Assembly: GCA_938001915.1 (NCBI GenBank)
Contig: CALLBD010000003.1
Span: 1-64,000 of the forward strand
Direction: 5' to 3'
Origin: an uncultured Caulobacterales bacterium
GTDB lineage: Bacteria; Pseudomonadota; Alphaproteobacteria; Caulobacterales; Maricaulaceae
DNA length: 64,000 bases
Shown: piece by piece, positions 17,001 through 24,776 of the stretch
Layout: each line of letters begins with the position of its first letter
How positions within the stretch are numbered: position 1 is the first letter of the stretch
Translations under genes and position numbers: made by a program
Notes under the pieces: generated by a model
Database searches by the model: none
What the model was told of the DNA's origin: nothing
What the model saw: the letters and a program-made list of their open reading frames with translations, nothing else

Positions 17001-18562
17001 GCATCAATCTTCAGAAAGTCAATTCTCTCAAGGCTATTTTCTTTTATTATTTGAGCGATAGTTGTTACGTTTACCGTCGTTGTTTGTTCGTGAGTATCCC
17101 TAAATGCGAGCATGCCGGAAATTCCAGAACTTTCTTTCGACGTAAAAAATGGAACACCGGTTGCCGCTTTCTCACCTATCGCCCTGGCATCGAGGACAAC
17201 ATTTTTCATATGGCCTAGATTTTTAGTGAACACCCGCCGATTTTTTGGATCAGGTTCAAAGGCAAATATACTCCAGTCTTTCTTAGCAAATGCCCGGGAG
17301 CTGCCTCCTGTGTGACCACCCACATCAATCATGGTTTTAGGACTTATATGATCAGAGAGTTCGAAAATGATTGCTGTTTCATCCAGAGATGCGGCCGCCT
17401 GGCGATCAAACTCTCTAAAGACAGGCGCCTTTTGAAAAGATGTCGCGATTGACTTCAGTCTAGAATAAAGCCCTTGACGAATGACATCGAGATTATGGTT
17501 CTTGAAAGCCAATGACCTCGCGTTATTTATTAACCGTGCCCTCTCTTGATCATTTCTTATAAGGTCGGTTATCGTGGCTTTTAGTCGCTCGACTGATGGT
17601 TGATTCACAACTGTAGCACAATCCTGCTTTTCTGCATATGAGATTGTGGCAGTCTCACTCGGACCATGCATTAATAGCGCAGACCCGGAGGCCAAACACT
17701 CAGGAAATTTATTCGCAAATGAGTCCGCGATATACTTGATAGACAACTCGTCGAAATTATACAAAATCACAACACAATCGGCATGTTTTAACCAATTTCG
17801 GTAGGCCGACGGGCTGCGAGACTTTAAATCAACCTTTATCGAGCCAAAATGACCGACCTCAGATTTCACTGCGTCCCACCAATGGGGTTTGGTCAAAACT
17901 TCAAATTTTATTCTAAGATCTGTGGAGAGTTCTTCAATCGCATTTGCCAAACGAATGAAACTGGCTCTATTCATATTCTCGGCTAGGCCGCCAGCATACC
18001 GCACTTTGAAGGGTCTATTTTCTAATGGCACCTTGTTGACGGGGACCCATTCAGAGGGGATGACCCCATTTGCGAGCGGCTCAAAATTCACACCATACCG
18101 TCTTCCAAAATTACTAGACATCGCAGCGCTTATACTGAAATTCCAAGAAGATTTTGACAGGAGAAACCTAAAGTCCCTATCCATTGTTTTGAATAACAAA
18201 GGATCATATTCTTCTAGACTGGATGGCCAGTCGTCTACAATCCACGTAACGAACGGTCGGTCCAATGTCTTTATGACATTCATTGCAAAGCGATGCAGAG
18301 CTTGGTTTTCTGGAACGGGGCGGTAAAAAATTAGGTCGGGGTTAAATCCCATCACCTCCGCGAATGCCGCCTCTAAAGTAAAGTCAATCCGCTTCTTATT
18401 CTTTAATATTTTAACATTTGCGCCAAACGCACCACTGATTCCTAGAATTTTTGCTTGCGGCCATTCACCAAACAAATTTTTCTTTATTTGCCCCGTCGCC
18501 GAGTAGTCACCTATTGCGGTCAAGTCAAAGATTGCGATCTTAGGGTATTTCTGATTATTCAC
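14039..18562 (-). CDS. Giant glycosyltransferase-methyltransferase-coiled coil-methyltransferase fusion
   Basis: 1507 residues. Residues 1-375: glycosyltransferase (CgeB/GT4-like; IFDLTAIGDYSATGQ, FYRPVPEN, WIVDDWPSS, VRYAGGLAENMNR), paralogous to the C-terminal half of the 752-residue protein at 31.5 kb. Residues 385-600: FkbM methyltransferase (MIDVGGHTGGSSRAFA, FLKIDAEGYDFSVLKGV). Residues 690-745: two hydrophobic membrane segments. Residues 750-1245: long Gln/Glu/Lys/Ser coiled coil with internal duplications. Residues 1265-1507: a second SAM methyltransferase (LRVLEVGVLFGVGLAI, LLIIDGDHSYAGVKADF, GGYIIIDDDSTPEWPRI). The layout recalls WbdD, where a coiled coil sets O-antigen length and a methyltransferase caps the chain; the family differs, so this is inference. 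It is last in a leftward run with a 17-base gap after the 881-residue gene. Both methyltransferase sites look intact. Confidence 0.88.
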   Translation of the reverse strand: MNNQKYPKIAIFDLTAIGDYSATGQIKKNLFGEWPQAKILGISGAFGANVKILKNKKRIDFTLEAAFAEVMGFNPDLIFYRPVPENQALHRFAMNVIKTLDRPFVTWIVDDWPSSLEEYDPLLFKTMDRDFRFLLSKSSWNFSISAAMSSNFGRRYGVNFEPLANGVIPSEWVPVNKVPLENRPFKVRYAGGLAENMNRASFIRLANAIEELSTDLRIKFEVLTKPHWWDAVKSEVGHFGSIKVDLKSRSPSAYRNWLKHADCVVILYNFDELSIKYIADSFANKFPECLASGSALLMHGPSETATISYAEKQDCATVVNQPSVERLKATITDLIRNDQERARLINNARSLAFKNHNLDVIRQGLYSRLKSIATSFQKAPVFREFDRQAAASLDETAIIFELSDHISPKTMIDVGGHTGGSSRAFAKKDWSIFAFEPDPKNRRVFTKNLGHMKNVVLDARAIGEKAATGVPFFTSKESSGISGMLAFRDTHEQTTTVNVTTIAQIIKENSLERIDFLKIDAEGYDFSVLKGVPWGIVDPNVIECEFEDAKTNHLGHNWRDICNYLMSHGYSVYLSEWHPIVRYGISHDWHTLKKYPCELNDENAWGNFLAFKDDPGEANLAKAVDKVLHLKRHRVEPIQGVEVEKSDMPRKITNSSNGLSLGERLRLKSPVLFRVAQFSKWSLFFFRRHISASILAVSLIGICFLTPVFFSAFSPYKWILWSISIAVILSVFVLVAVAFANLMAQRIATRQNAAHADLKSSMMEEMRQAIQRDGESLTRLIDGKLDEKFDMETNRTRRATERLSTRIMNNNKAAKRLNERLESKLNQVEADKTELQARIGSLQAELRASKQAVSDAFSQSQLEMKKMISGMAERLEMTQYKSAEELEQARSELEHKLAELNNSYKSSLQSQTRETKKMISGMTERLEMKSSRYASSEELEKACSELEHKLAALDGSYQSSLETQATEMQNLASGVTEVSEKIDALNRLKSVTEKIGRRLDQTAVTMDANSKKIAEFDAENESTQQRLKVLNKKLKTQLSDSTATQKERLKAWSADIKSQMVSADSVQADKLDAFRASVGEQVQTLETLVSQMSSRMDAESNRNSTSFARSMEQLEARLDALKSDRLKSNNDAEAFNATVQKNIAEVRAEVEQFKQLKVATNKIRRRLDQAAVGLASGAKDAEATRKLNADLQVGLAEIRTELEQLKDLKNTTSKIKRQIDQTALNMLENSTKISKFDKNINELEHKLSSTELAVAKEKSKAGVSYHHFNRVLLPKHVKEIQNNWLKPLNLNETKKSLAYAAERINIVERNLKGRLATSVENALLRTLIAKSVKGKKLRVLEVGVLFGVGLAIIHEIAADGFEDVHYTAIDPLEGYYGNNVPDLITHAKVNKKNLLQNIELAKIPLDQFTLIEGFSTDDDVVKAASKKLYDLLIIDGDHSYAGVKADFVNFAPYVKRGGYIIIDDDSTPEWPRITEYVDEELIPREDIVLIGRSWRSAVFQVIKKVKI
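15657..15980 (-). repeat. Tandem duplication inside the coiled coil
   Basis: A unit of about 51-53 codons occurs twice in tandem. Both copies begin KKMISGM(A/T)ERLEM, continue EELE(Q/K)A(R/C)SELEHKLA and end SY(K/Q)SSL(Q/E). At DNA level ACGTTCGG recurs at 15788 and 15941, 153 bases apart. A second, looser triplet in the same coiled coil repeats LK-x2-T-x-KI-x-R-x2-DQ-x-A around residues 985, 1165 and 1215. Such units would change rod length in whole heptad blocks. Confidence 0.8.
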
Positions 18563-18579
18563 GAATTCGTCCTATTACG

Positions 18580-21225
18580 CTATAATTTGGGAAGCTCTTT
18601 TTTTAGATCTGAGCGCCGAAACACCTCAAGTTTTCCACCAACTGTACAATTAACAATTTCTCTACCATTAGCCTCAAAGGCCTCTTTGGACAGTTCATAC
18701 ATGTCAGACATTTTACCAGTATCAGCTGCTTGCCATTTTTTGCCCCTAAAATAGCTCGGATCGAAATGATTTAAATCATCTTCGACCTGATCAATTACGT
18801 CCCCCTCTTTAAGATTTTCAGGCTGTACATATGAATTATCCACGCCAATCAAGAGGACCTTCTTGAAACCTAAGGCATAGGCCATTTGCATATGGAAAAA
18901 GGTGACTGTTGAGCGCCAGGAAATATTCTTCGTATAGTCTTGGCTAAATGCCGCATGCCCTACAGAGTTGAAGTAAAATGTATTCGGCGATTGCTGCATG
19001 CAATATGAAAGCCAATAAGGATAAAGCTTTTTTACGTCATTCAGCTCATTAAATTGCATAGCGCCCTGCTCTGCGACCAAGTAATTCGTAACGCTTAGGA
19101 ATGTTGCTAGTTCGCGCAAACGATTATTCAAAACCGCAAAATTTGAGATAAAAACCGTGTGGCCTTCAAGTAAATCTAAGTCTGTTTCTTTGAGGCTCGG
19201 GCCATTTCCGACGATTACACATGTATCACTCGTTTTGGATTTGCGAAAAGCCTCGACAAATTCAACCGTTCGATCAAGTTCAGCATTTTTCCATTTTCTT
19301 AAGAAGGCCCAGCGCTGATCCCCGACGGTATAGCAAACATGGTTTGGCACGGTTTTGGTTTCAATTGGAATGCGGCGGCAGTAAGAAACTGGCAGACTCT
19401 TTCTATGTTCTAAAAGGGCGGTTTTTGTTGTTCGTGTAACAATCCGGTCTTTATTTCGCGTCAAAAATTTTGTTGTATGGAAGTCGCCGTTAAAAGTTTT
19501 GACGAGTTCACTTGTGAGGCTTTCAATCTTTTGAATGGCGTCTGTTTCATTTCTATCCACATTCTGCAAAATGCCATCGTTAGAATAAAGCAAACACTCA
19601 GCATAACGCCGTATCCAATCGATATGGGAGTAATTAAAGTTCTCCTTTAACATCCCAATGACTTCACGAAGGCTTTTGTCACGGGCCCCCATAGTTTTGT
19701 TTTCGGAATAGTACCGCGCGCAAGCGAGTGTTCGATCAAGATACTTGAACTTGGCCCCCGACTTGCACGCCCGGATCCAAAACTCGTAATCCATACAGAA
19801 ATTTAAATCTTTGCGCAGAATACCAATTTTTTCAATCAAGCGACGACGTATGAAAGTTGCCGGCTGTAGAATTCCCACCTCCTTGTGCAAACGCCAAGAA
19901 AGTTGGTCGGGGTTTTTGACGACATAAGCATCTCGCAAGTATTCATTATTCTTACCGACATAAACACCTCGCCCGTATATGATATCTAGGGAGTCGTCAG
20001 CTTCAAAAGCCTCGACCACTACTTTAAAGACGTTAGGGTCTGGATAGTAATCATCAGAATTTATCCAAGCGATAATGTCTCCTTTTGCTTCCATCATCCC
20101 TCTTGAAATAGCGTCGGCCTGCCCTTCGTCCGGCTCCGCAATTAATCGACTTTTTGGATGATTTTTTACAATTTCGCGACTATTGTCTGTAGAGCCTGGA
20201 TCGTATACGAGATGCTCAATCGGGGCTCTTGTTTGAAACCAAACAGTTTCCAGACATTCAGGTAAAAACTCTCCCTGATTATAAGACGGAGTAATCGCAG
20301 AAATTTGCAATTTAATTTTCTTTTTCGGAGCTTCAAACTTCGGTTCGGTTAAACTAACTGCCTTCTTGTTAGGCTCAGACGACACTTTTCCGATACCTGT
20401 AGGTTCACGTTTTGGTGCAGACTTATTGCCCAATAGCTGGTCTATATAATTTGTGTCCGTAGTGATTTTCTTGAGAACATCTCTCATTTGATCTTCGGAG
20501 TAGAACGCTTGGAAATAACGGAGATCGAAACATTTTTGTACGAATTCAGGACCCATCACGTCCATATTGGCTTTGATTTTTCCATAAAGCTCGGAGTACC
20601 ATTTGTTGTCGCCAATATTCGTACGTTTAATTTCTATTTTTTTACCTAAAAAATTTGAAACTATTTCAGACTTTTGATTGTCTGACGCTTCAGTTTTAAG
20701 AATAAGAACCCGAAATTTATCATTTTCAAATTCAAAGGAATATTTACTCTTATCGTGATCCATATTCAGGACATCAATGCCTGTTGCAGGAATAAAGTCA
20801 CTTTTAAACCAATAGTCAGGCACGCCTGGTCGGTAACTCCTTAACCTTTTTAGAATTTTTTCATCTGACAATTTGCGTGGGGCGTTCTGGAAGACGGCAG
20901 AAATATTTCTAAATACCGGCTCCCTTATTGGCGTAATAATTGATATTTTTTCTACAACTTGGCAAGCGTTGAAGGCCTCTATCGACTGCAAAAGGTTCAG
21001 CGGCACCGTCAAGTGGTCTGAACTATCCATATGCCAGCCAATGGATGTTTTCAATTGCTCGCTATGCAGCGCATGAATATCGTAGCAACTTATATTTCCT
21101 CGACTCAAAGCCATCGAGATGGACGACGATGCGACCTTACCCATTGAGTAGACAAAAACATCGTTATATTCAGGTGTAATTAACCTTCCGCCAACCTTTT
21201 CAGGTTTGCCCTTTACCAAATTCAT
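18580..21225 (-). CDS. NKWYS - GT2 - MptE-like triple fusion
   Basis: 881 residues, three domains. Residues 1-265: a P-loop sulfotransferase-like capsule-synthesis domain (VYSMGKVASSSISMAL, ITPIREPVFRNISAVFQ) carrying the literal NKWYSELY motif near residue 207 that names the NKWYS family. Residues 305-525: GT2 glycosyltransferase (ISAITPSYNQGEFLPECLET, IAWINSDDYYPD with the metal-binding DD, MDYEFWIRACKSG). Residues 650-880: MptE-like/DUF115 domain (CVIVGNGPSLKETDLDLLEG, GFKKVLLIGVDNSYV, CTVGGKLEVF), a group found in glycan and flagellin-glycosylation loci. The same MptE-like domain occurs at 25.8 kb and at the N-terminus of the 31.5-kb protein. It lies 42 bases after the sulfotransferase gene and 17 before the giant fusion. 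Likely a cytoplasmic chain-assembly enzyme; substrates unknown. Confidence 0.88.
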   Translation of the reverse strand: MNLVKGKPEKVGGRLITPEYNDVFVYSMGKVASSSISMALSRGNISCYDIHALHSEQLKTSIGWHMDSSDHLTVPLNLLQSIEAFNACQVVEKISIITPIREPVFRNISAVFQNAPRKLSDEKILKRLRSYRPGVPDYWFKSDFIPATGIDVLNMDHDKSKYSFEFENDKFRVLILKTEASDNQKSEIVSNFLGKKIEIKRTNIGDNKWYSELYGKIKANMDVMGPEFVQKCFDLRYFQAFYSEDQMRDVLKKITTDTNYIDQLLGNKSAPKREPTGIGKVSSEPNKKAVSLTEPKFEAPKKKIKLQISAITPSYNQGEFLPECLETVWFQTRAPIEHLVYDPGSTDNSREIVKNHPKSRLIAEPDEGQADAISRGMMEAKGDIIAWINSDDYYPDPNVFKVVVEAFEADDSLDIIYGRGVYVGKNNEYLRDAYVVKNPDQLSWRLHKEVGILQPATFIRRRLIEKIGILRKDLNFCMDYEFWIRACKSGAKFKYLDRTLACARYYSENKTMGARDKSLREVIGMLKENFNYSHIDWIRRYAECLLYSNDGILQNVDRNETDAIQKIESLTSELVKTFNGDFHTTKFLTRNKDRIVTRTTKTALLEHRKSLPVSYCRRIPIETKTVPNHVCYTVGDQRWAFLRKWKNAELDRTVEFVEAFRKSKTSDTCVIVGNGPSLKETDLDLLEGHTVFISNFAVLNNRLRELATFLSVTNYLVAEQGAMQFNELNDVKKLYPYWLSYCMQQSPNTFYFNSVGHAAFSQDYTKNISWRSTVTFFHMQMAYALGFKKVLLIGVDNSYVQPENLKEGDVIDQVEDDLNHFDPSYFRGKKWQAADTGKMSDMYELSKEAFEANGREIVNCTVGGKLEVFRRSDLKKELPKL

Positions 21226-21267
21226 TTATACGCCCTCATTTTAAAATCACCACTATCACTCCTAAGG

Positions 21268-21927
21268 TCAGGAGAAAAGATAGTTTTTGTCCGAATTTAC
21301 AAAATCGAACAATTTAAAATCATCTTGGAAAACTTCTTGAATTAAAGGCCTTATTACGGCGATGTCGACCGGCAAGTCACGCTTAGATTTATTTTTGCGA
21401 GGCAGAATTTTCACGTTTTTCCCAGCCTTTGAGGCGATGAATGCCAAAAGCTGGTCATGGTTTTCTAGGGATGCAGCAATTATTTTTCCCTCTCTGATTA
21501 ATTTTTGCGCGCTGACCAAGGAGTTGTCTCGCGATACATATAGAGTTTGGGAAAGAATGTAATTTTTCGAAATGCTCTCATGTAAGAAATCAACAGGAGA
21601 CAGGCTCCGAGCGACATCGTGCAAGAGATGGGAGTCGCGATAATAGACATCGGAGTAAAAAGAAATATAGCGATCTACTGGCTCTCTCAAAATCGTAAAA
21701 TAAAGAGGGCGCGGCCCAACTTTTTTTAGAAACTCCTCATAGCGGACATGGCCACCTATACAGCGATAGTCAGAAAGCTGCTCACGGGTCAGACTCCTAA
21801 ATAATGCAACACGTTGCCACCGTCCAAAATGGGCCACTTTATTATTGCCAAACATGCTTCTCATGCAAGAGGTCACCGATGTGCCGGCAGTTTTTGGTAT
21901 ATGAATATGAACGAATTTGACGGCCAT
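21268..21927 (-). CDS. PAPS-dependent sulfotransferase
   Basis: 219-residue sulfotransferase of the Sulfotransfer_2 type, moving sulfate from PAPS to a sugar hydroxyl. The 5'-phosphosulfate loop is HIHIPKTAGTS (residues 7-17, with Lys12), and the 3'-phosphate motif is ILREPVDRYISFYSD near residue 80. The length is at the short end of the family but both cofactor motifs are present. No signal peptide or membrane span is seen, so it should act in the cytoplasm before export. It starts the leftward run that includes the 881- and 1507-residue proteins. PAPS would come from cysD and cysN/C at the right end of the window. Confidence 0.9.
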   Translation of the reverse strand: MAVKFVHIHIPKTAGTSVTSCMRSMFGNNKVAHFGRWQRVALFRSLTREQLSDYRCIGGHVRYEEFLKKVGPRPLYFTILREPVDRYISFYSDVYYRDSHLLHDVARSLSPVDFLHESISKNYILSQTLYVSRDNSLVSAQKLIREGKIIAASLENHDQLLAFIASKAGKNVKILPRKNKSKRDLPVDIAVIRPLIQEVFQDDFKLFDFVNSDKNYLFS

Positions 21928-22260
21928 TTACTTATTCCGAACTTCAAGCGATCTCTTGACCCCAGAGGCATTGAAAGCACCAGAGAAAAGTGTTATCTTT
22001 GGCCTACATAGCCTTGAATGCAAGCGGATTATGAAGTCCACTGACACATGCTTTTCAATATTATAAGACCTTTAAGATGAGTAATGAAGTGAAACATTTT
22101 TAACCCGTATAGAGGCCGTGAAAAACTGACAGCACCGATTTCCGCGTTGACTTCGCACTCCACCGAAAATCTGCAGACTTTTTATACTATTTAAAAGCTG
22201 ACACCCTGCCAATATAGACCCTACATCATAAAGGCATGGATTTAGTGCGCCATAAAAGAC
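21928..22260. other. Gene-free gap upstream of the sulfotransferase operon
   Basis: About 330 AT-rich bases between the lipoprotein stop and the sulfotransferase start. It presumably holds a promoter for the leftward sulfotransferase-881-1507 run. No clear terminator, repeat or small gene was recognised. Confidence 0.5.
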
Positions 22261-22857
22261 CTAAAGCTCGCCCAAACTTTGCAAATCATATTTAGGTTTA
22301 CCCGTAGGAGAATTACTTGCGACACCGTAGATATCAAATTTAAATACGGAACCCTCCCAAAAGCGATTCAAGAACCCTCTCCCTACTTTCAGAGGTCTCT
22401 GATTACCAGTCGGCCCAGACCACAAAAGTTCACCTTGAACATATACCTGACCCAATCCTGTCTCATCTACAGACAGAACCAATCTTTGCCGCTCTAAAGC
22501 ATTTCCGCCCTTTGCCACAATTTTGCCATTGGTCGAAACGCCATAAGTGCCGCCTAACTGATAAACAGCGAAGTTGCCCGCCAAAAAAGGCATAGGAGGC
22601 GCTGTGTCCGACCGCTTAAGCTTAACGGCATCAGATTTCGACTTTAACTCCACATCAATCGTGTATGGCGCCAAGAGATCCACGACGCGACCTTCCACTG
22701 AGGTCTTACCATCAAACAAAACACCATTCTGCAATGTATTGATGACTGAATCGTTGCTATCGACCTTTTCGTTACCCGACCCACTACAAGCCGAAACGGA
22801 AAATACAATAACAGTGGAACAGATTACTTTTCCAAGAACCGAAAACCGTTTAATCAT
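22261..22857 (-). CDS. Lipoprotein made of a lectin-like beta domain shared with Wzt
   Basis: 198 residues. The ATG at 22857 (not 22902) gives a clean lipoprotein signal MIKRFSVLGKVICSTVIVFS ending at lipobox VSAC, with a GGGG ribosome site upstream; Ser after Cys suggests the outer membrane. The mature part from about residue 45 is closely related to the C-terminal extension of the neighbouring Wzt-like ATPase. Shared strings include VKLKR(S/T)D, PPMPFLAG, QLG-TYG, TNGKIVA, LSVD-(T/A)G-G, G-(L/V)LWSG and F(K)F at the end. The pattern, with DGKT, a (V/I)DxxGxG(Q/R)(V/I)-V-GE strand and a final F-F strand, resembles concanavalin/laminin-G beta sandwiches that bind glycans. It follows wzt with about 107 bases between. 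Role proposed: outer-membrane receptor or anchor for the exported glycan; this is inference. Confidence 0.75.
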   Translation of the reverse strand: MIKRFSVLGKVICSTVIVFSVSACSGSGNEKVDSNDSVINTLQNGVLFDGKTSVEGRVVDLLAPYTIDVELKSKSDAVKLKRSDTAPPMPFLAGNFAVYQLGGTYGVSTNGKIVAKGGNALERQRLVLSVDETGLGQVYVQGELLWSGPTGNQRPLKVGRGFLNRFWEGSVFKFDIYGVASNSPTGKPKYDLQSLGEL

Positions 22858-22964
22858 TAGAAACACCCCGTAGAAAATTTTGAGAAAGAGAATAATCGGC
22901 AAAGGAGTTTTCGCAAAAATTTACTGTTTCGCGGTAAGTTTGATTGCCTGAAAGTTCAACCATT

Positions 22965-24776
22965 TTATTTTCCTTCTTCAATATAGTCAGCAAACAAGTC
23001 GAATTTAGCAGGCTTTCGGGGGGCTTTCTTGGACCTTCCTAGCTCAGAATATTCTTGGACTTCAAACTTAAACACAGTGCCCCTCCAATAACGACTTCGA
23101 ATCCCCATTCCAATTTTCAAAGGCTTTTCCCCTCCGACCTCACCAGACCATAGGACCTCGCCCTCAACAATAATTCGTCCCACCCCTGCCTTGTCCACTG
23201 AGAGATTTATTTCCTGTTTTTTTTGAGCCACACCTCCCTCGGCAACGATTTTTCCATTCGTTGCGAATCCATAAGTTACACCTAACTGAAAAACTGAGAA
23301 AGCCCCCGCCAAAAATGGCATTGGCGGCGATATATCTGTACGCTTTAACTTCACAGATTCCGATTGAGACCTCAAAATAACTTTAATTTCATAGGGCGCA
23401 TCGAAGCTTGAGGTGCCTGCTTCAATTGAGTTTTTTCCATTGAAAACAAAACGAGGGTCAGCGCTGTAAGCTTCAGATTTTTGTGAATAATTGTGTGGTT
23501 CATTTACGCCATCAGAATCAGCTTTAGAGATTGGGACCGACTCCCAAACGTGAGGCAATGTAACATGCCCCCAATATTCACGCCCCGTGCCGGTAACTTT
23601 GAGAACAGGGTTGGCGCCACGGTAAAGGAACTCCGGACCATCATTAACCGCCAAATTAGAAATATACTCATCCGGATTAAAAGCTTGGCTTGGCACCTTC
23701 AAACGAAATTGAGTCTTTTTATTTGGCATGGCCACTAGGCCCTTTGTTGCCCTTGGCGTCGAAAAACCTGTGATATAGACTCCGGCATCAGTCCACACCG
23801 GGACGCCAATAATCAAATTTCTGGGCCGATAGTTGAGTTTAAAAGACACGTGGAAGTGAAGATCTTGCCCTGATTGAATTTCATCGATAGGATTACCGAA
23901 CTCATCGCACCAGAAATGCTCTACGTCACTGATTGTTTTGTCATTATGAAACTGCGGATTGAGAGTTTTATTATGCCGCTGATTTTTGCTAACCTTAGAG
24001 GGGATTAGCATCTTCTCGTAGATTTCGATTGCCTCTTCTGGGTCACCCTGAAAAGCGATTTCTCCCTTGTTCAACAAAATTGCCTTGTTGCAGAACAGTT
24101 TAACAGTATTCATCGAGTGGGATACCAAAACAAACGCGACGCGCTCTCTAATCTCCCTGATCTTTGCTAGGCTTTTTTGTCGGAACTGAAAGTCACCAAC
24201 GGCTAGGACCTCATCGATAAACAAAATATCCGGTTCGGATACTATCATAATTGAAAACGCGAGACGCATCTTCATGCCGGAGCTATATGTCGAAAACGGC
24301 GCGTCTATGGCATCACCCAATTCAGAAAATTCTATAACTTCATCAATGGTACTTTCTATTTCTTGTTGCGTCCGCCCTAGTGCCGCACCGCGATAATATA
24401 TGTTTAAACGACCACTTGCGCTTGCTGTAAAACCCGCGGTCAGATCAATCATTGAGGCAGAATTACCTAGAATATTTATTTCACCACTGTCGGGTAAAAT
24501 TTGGCTAGACAGTATCCTGAGCAAGGTTGTTTTCCCCGCGCCATTAAAGCCGATTATTCCAACGGCCTCACCTCTTTTCAATGAGAAACTAATATCATTT
24601 AACGCCCAAAATTCACCTTGGTTTAGTTCAGAAACCTCCTTAGGCTTGAGCCCGAGTAAAGACCGTCCAGCTAGACGGGCAAATCTGCCTCGGGTAGCGG
24701 CCTCGCGCCGAGAATATAGCTTAGATATCTTATTAACTTCGATAATCGTATCTGGATGTGAAAGCATATTACACAA
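22965..24776 (-). CDS. wzt: Polysaccharide ABC transporter ATPase, Wzt-like, with extra C-terminal domain
   Basis: 603 residues. Residues 1-255: ABC ATPase with Walker A GFNGAGKTTLLR (76-87), Q-loop region, signature YSSGMKMRLAFS, Walker B ILFIDEVLAVGD and switch His in LVSHSMNTV. Residues about 265-410: Wzt C-terminal carbohydrate-binding-type domain (SDVEHFWCDEFGNPI, GVPVWTDAGVYITGFS, YISNLAVND). Residues about 440-580: an additional beta-rich domain, absent from ordinary Wzt of 400-470 residues, that is paralogous to the lipoprotein at 22.3 kb. In known Wzt the C-terminal domain recognises the chain-end modification before export; the second domain could read a second feature. Its start overlaps the permease stop by 8 bases, so the two are translationally coupled. 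Confidence 0.92.
   Translation of the reverse strand: MCNMLSHPDTIIEVNKISKLYSRREAATRGRFARLAGRSLLGLKPKEVSELNQGEFWALNDISFSLKRGEAVGIIGFNGAGKTTLLRILSSQILPDSGEINILGNSASMIDLTAGFTASASGRLNIYYRGAALGRTQQEIESTIDEVIEFSELGDAIDAPFSTYSSGMKMRLAFSIMIVSEPDILFIDEVLAVGDFQFRQKSLAKIREIRERVAFVLVSHSMNTVKLFCNKAILLNKGEIAFQGDPEEAIEIYEKMLIPSKVSKNQRHNKTLNPQFHNDKTISDVEHFWCDEFGNPIDEIQSGQDLHFHVSFKLNYRPRNLIIGVPVWTDAGVYITGFSTPRATKGLVAMPNKKTQFRLKVPSQAFNPDEYISNLAVNDGPEFLYRGANPVLKVTGTGREYWGHVTLPHVWESVPISKADSDGVNEPHNYSQKSEAYSADPRFVFNGKNSIEAGTSSFDAPYEIKVILRSQSESVKLKRTDISPPMPFLAGAFSVFQLGVTYGFATNGKIVAEGGVAQKKQEINLSVDKAGVGRIIVEGEVLWSGEVGGEKPLKIGMGIRSRYWRGTVFKFEVQEYSELGRSKKAPRKPAKFDLFADYIEEGK

Noticed and set aside
17889..18326. 145-residue plus-strand frame inside the 1507-residue gene
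   Set aside because: Antisense to a glycosyltransferase domain with clear motifs and a close paralogue at 32.5 kb; no supporting features of its own.
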